In this document: positions 5,551 to 6,141 of the stretch, piece after piece
Position numbering within the stretch: the first letter of the stretch is position 1
How the letters are laid out: every line of letters starts with the position of its first letter
NCBI GenBank assembly: GCA_937892315.1
Contig: CALAVF010000171.1
Span: 1-6,141, forward strand
Source: an uncultured Prevotellaceae bacterium
Lineage (GTDB): Bacteria > Bacteroidota > Bacteroidia > Bacteroidales > Bacteroidaceae
Direction: 5' to 3'
Length of the DNA stretch: 6,141 nucleotides
The notes under the pieces: generated by a model
What the model saw: the letters and a program-made list of their open reading frames with translations, nothing else
The model's database searches: none
What the model was told of the DNA's origin: nothing
Position numbers and translations under genes: made by a program

Positions 5551-6141
5551 GAAGATGACAACATTGAATTTGACACAAGAATGGGACAAGGTGTTCCCAC
5601 TGAGCGAGAAAGTGAACCATCGGAAGGTGACGTTTGAAACACAGTATGGGCTGACGTTGGCTGCTGACCTGTATGAGCCAAAGGGTGCTCAGGGCAAGTT
5701 GGCCGCCATCGCCGTGAGCGGTCCCTTCGGAGCCGTGAAGGAGCAGTCGAGCGGACTCTATGCCATGCGGATGGCTGAGCGAGGATTCGTGACGCTGGCT
5801 TTCGACCCATCGTACACCGGGGAGAGCAGCGGTGAACCTCGTCGCACGGCATCGCCCGACATCAACACCGAGGACTTCATGGCTGTTGTCGATTACCTGT
5901 CAGGGCAGGAGAATGTCGATGCTGAGAAAATTGGCATCATCGGCATCTGCGGATGGGGAGGCATCGCCCTGAACGCTGCCGCAGCCGACGCCCGTATCAA
6001 GGCAACGGTCGCCAGCACGATGTACGACATGACCCGCGTGAGCGGCAACGGTTACTACGATGCAGACGACAACGAGGAGGCACGTCATGCTGCTCGTGAG
6101 GCTCTCTCGAAGCAGCGTCTTGCCGACCCCACGGCGATGGC
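5534..6141 (+). CDS. Alpha/beta hydrolase, YcjY-like (3' end beyond window)
   Basis: The frame is open from the ATG at 5534 to the window edge (202 codons plus 2 nt), so the C-terminal part, including the catalytic His, is missing. The sequence fits the YcjY-like group of cytoplasmic alpha/beta hydrolases, whose physiological substrates are poorly known. Visible blocks are KVTFETQYGLTLAADLY (31-47), AVSGPFGAVKEQSSG at 60-74 (oxyanion region), FDPSYTGESSG (90-100), ASPDINTEDF (106-115), and the nucleophile-elbow region IGIIGICGWGG (133-143), followed by ALNAAA. The elbow holds Cys139 where many hydrolases have Ser. STMYDMTRVSGNGYY (161-175) is also typical of the group. No signal peptide is present. 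A second ATG at 5555 (residue 8) would remove the 17-nt overlap with the preceding gene and leave 4 nt; I cannot decide between them. It is the last visible member of the plus-strand cluster. Confidence 0.85.
   Translation, partial: MKAEIEKMTTLNLTQEWDKVFPLSEKVNHRKVTFETQYGLTLAADLYEPKGAQGKLAAIAVSGPFGAVKEQSSGLYAMRMAERGFVTLAFDPSYTGESSGEPRRTASPDINTEDFMAVVDYLSGQENVDAEKIGIIGICGWGGIALNAAAADARIKATVASTMYDMTRVSGNGYYDADDNEEARHAAREALSKQRLADPTAM

Overview
The window looks like a piece of a Bacteroidota (Bacteroidales, perhaps Prevotellaceae-like) genome of fairly high GC for that phylum. The evidence is threefold. The proteins resemble those of gut or oral Bacteroidales: a secreted sialate O-acetylesterase, an AGCS symporter and a YcjY-like hydrolase. 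Two genes are preceded by exact matches to the Bacteroidota -7 promoter element TAnnTTTG. Most starts lack a Shine-Dalgarno sequence and have A-rich leaders instead. The genus is a guess. The first 40 bases are not biological: they match the 3' part of the Illumina TruSeq universal (P5 / read 1) adapter, so the left edge is an untrimmed contig end.

Layout. Positions 1-40 are adapter. Positions 41-1854 (minus strand) hold a secreted sialate O-acetylesterase. Its frame is interrupted by a TGA at 97-99, yet recognisable family sequence continues past the stop up to the adapter. Positions 1855-2215 are non-coding, with the esterase promoter and a 20-bp-arm inverted repeat. Positions 2216-3643 (minus) encode a complete alanine/glycine:cation symporter with its own promoter. 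Positions 3644-3818 are a divergent intergenic region with that promoter and, on the plus strand, an A-rich leader made of three 16-nt tandem repeats. From 3819 to the right edge runs a tight plus-strand cluster: an MFS-type transporter (3819-4811), a four-helix membrane protein (4825-5178), a small single-helix membrane protein (5191-5550) and a YcjY-like alpha/beta hydrolase (5534 onward, cut by the window end). The gaps in this cluster are 13 nt, 12 nt and a 17-nt overlap, which suggests one operon.

How the genes may work together. The esterase would remove O-acetyl groups from host sialic acids outside the cytoplasm. The symporter would import small neutral amino acids with a cation. They share an orientation but are separated by 361 nt and each seems to have its own promoter, so no functional link is shown. 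The plus-strand cluster is the least understood part: a Fsr-like MFS protein, two small membrane proteins of unknown role and a soluble hydrolase. It could be a small efflux or detoxification unit, but nothing in the sequence fixes the substrate. I saw no RNA genes, CRISPR array, transposase, phage gene or defence system.
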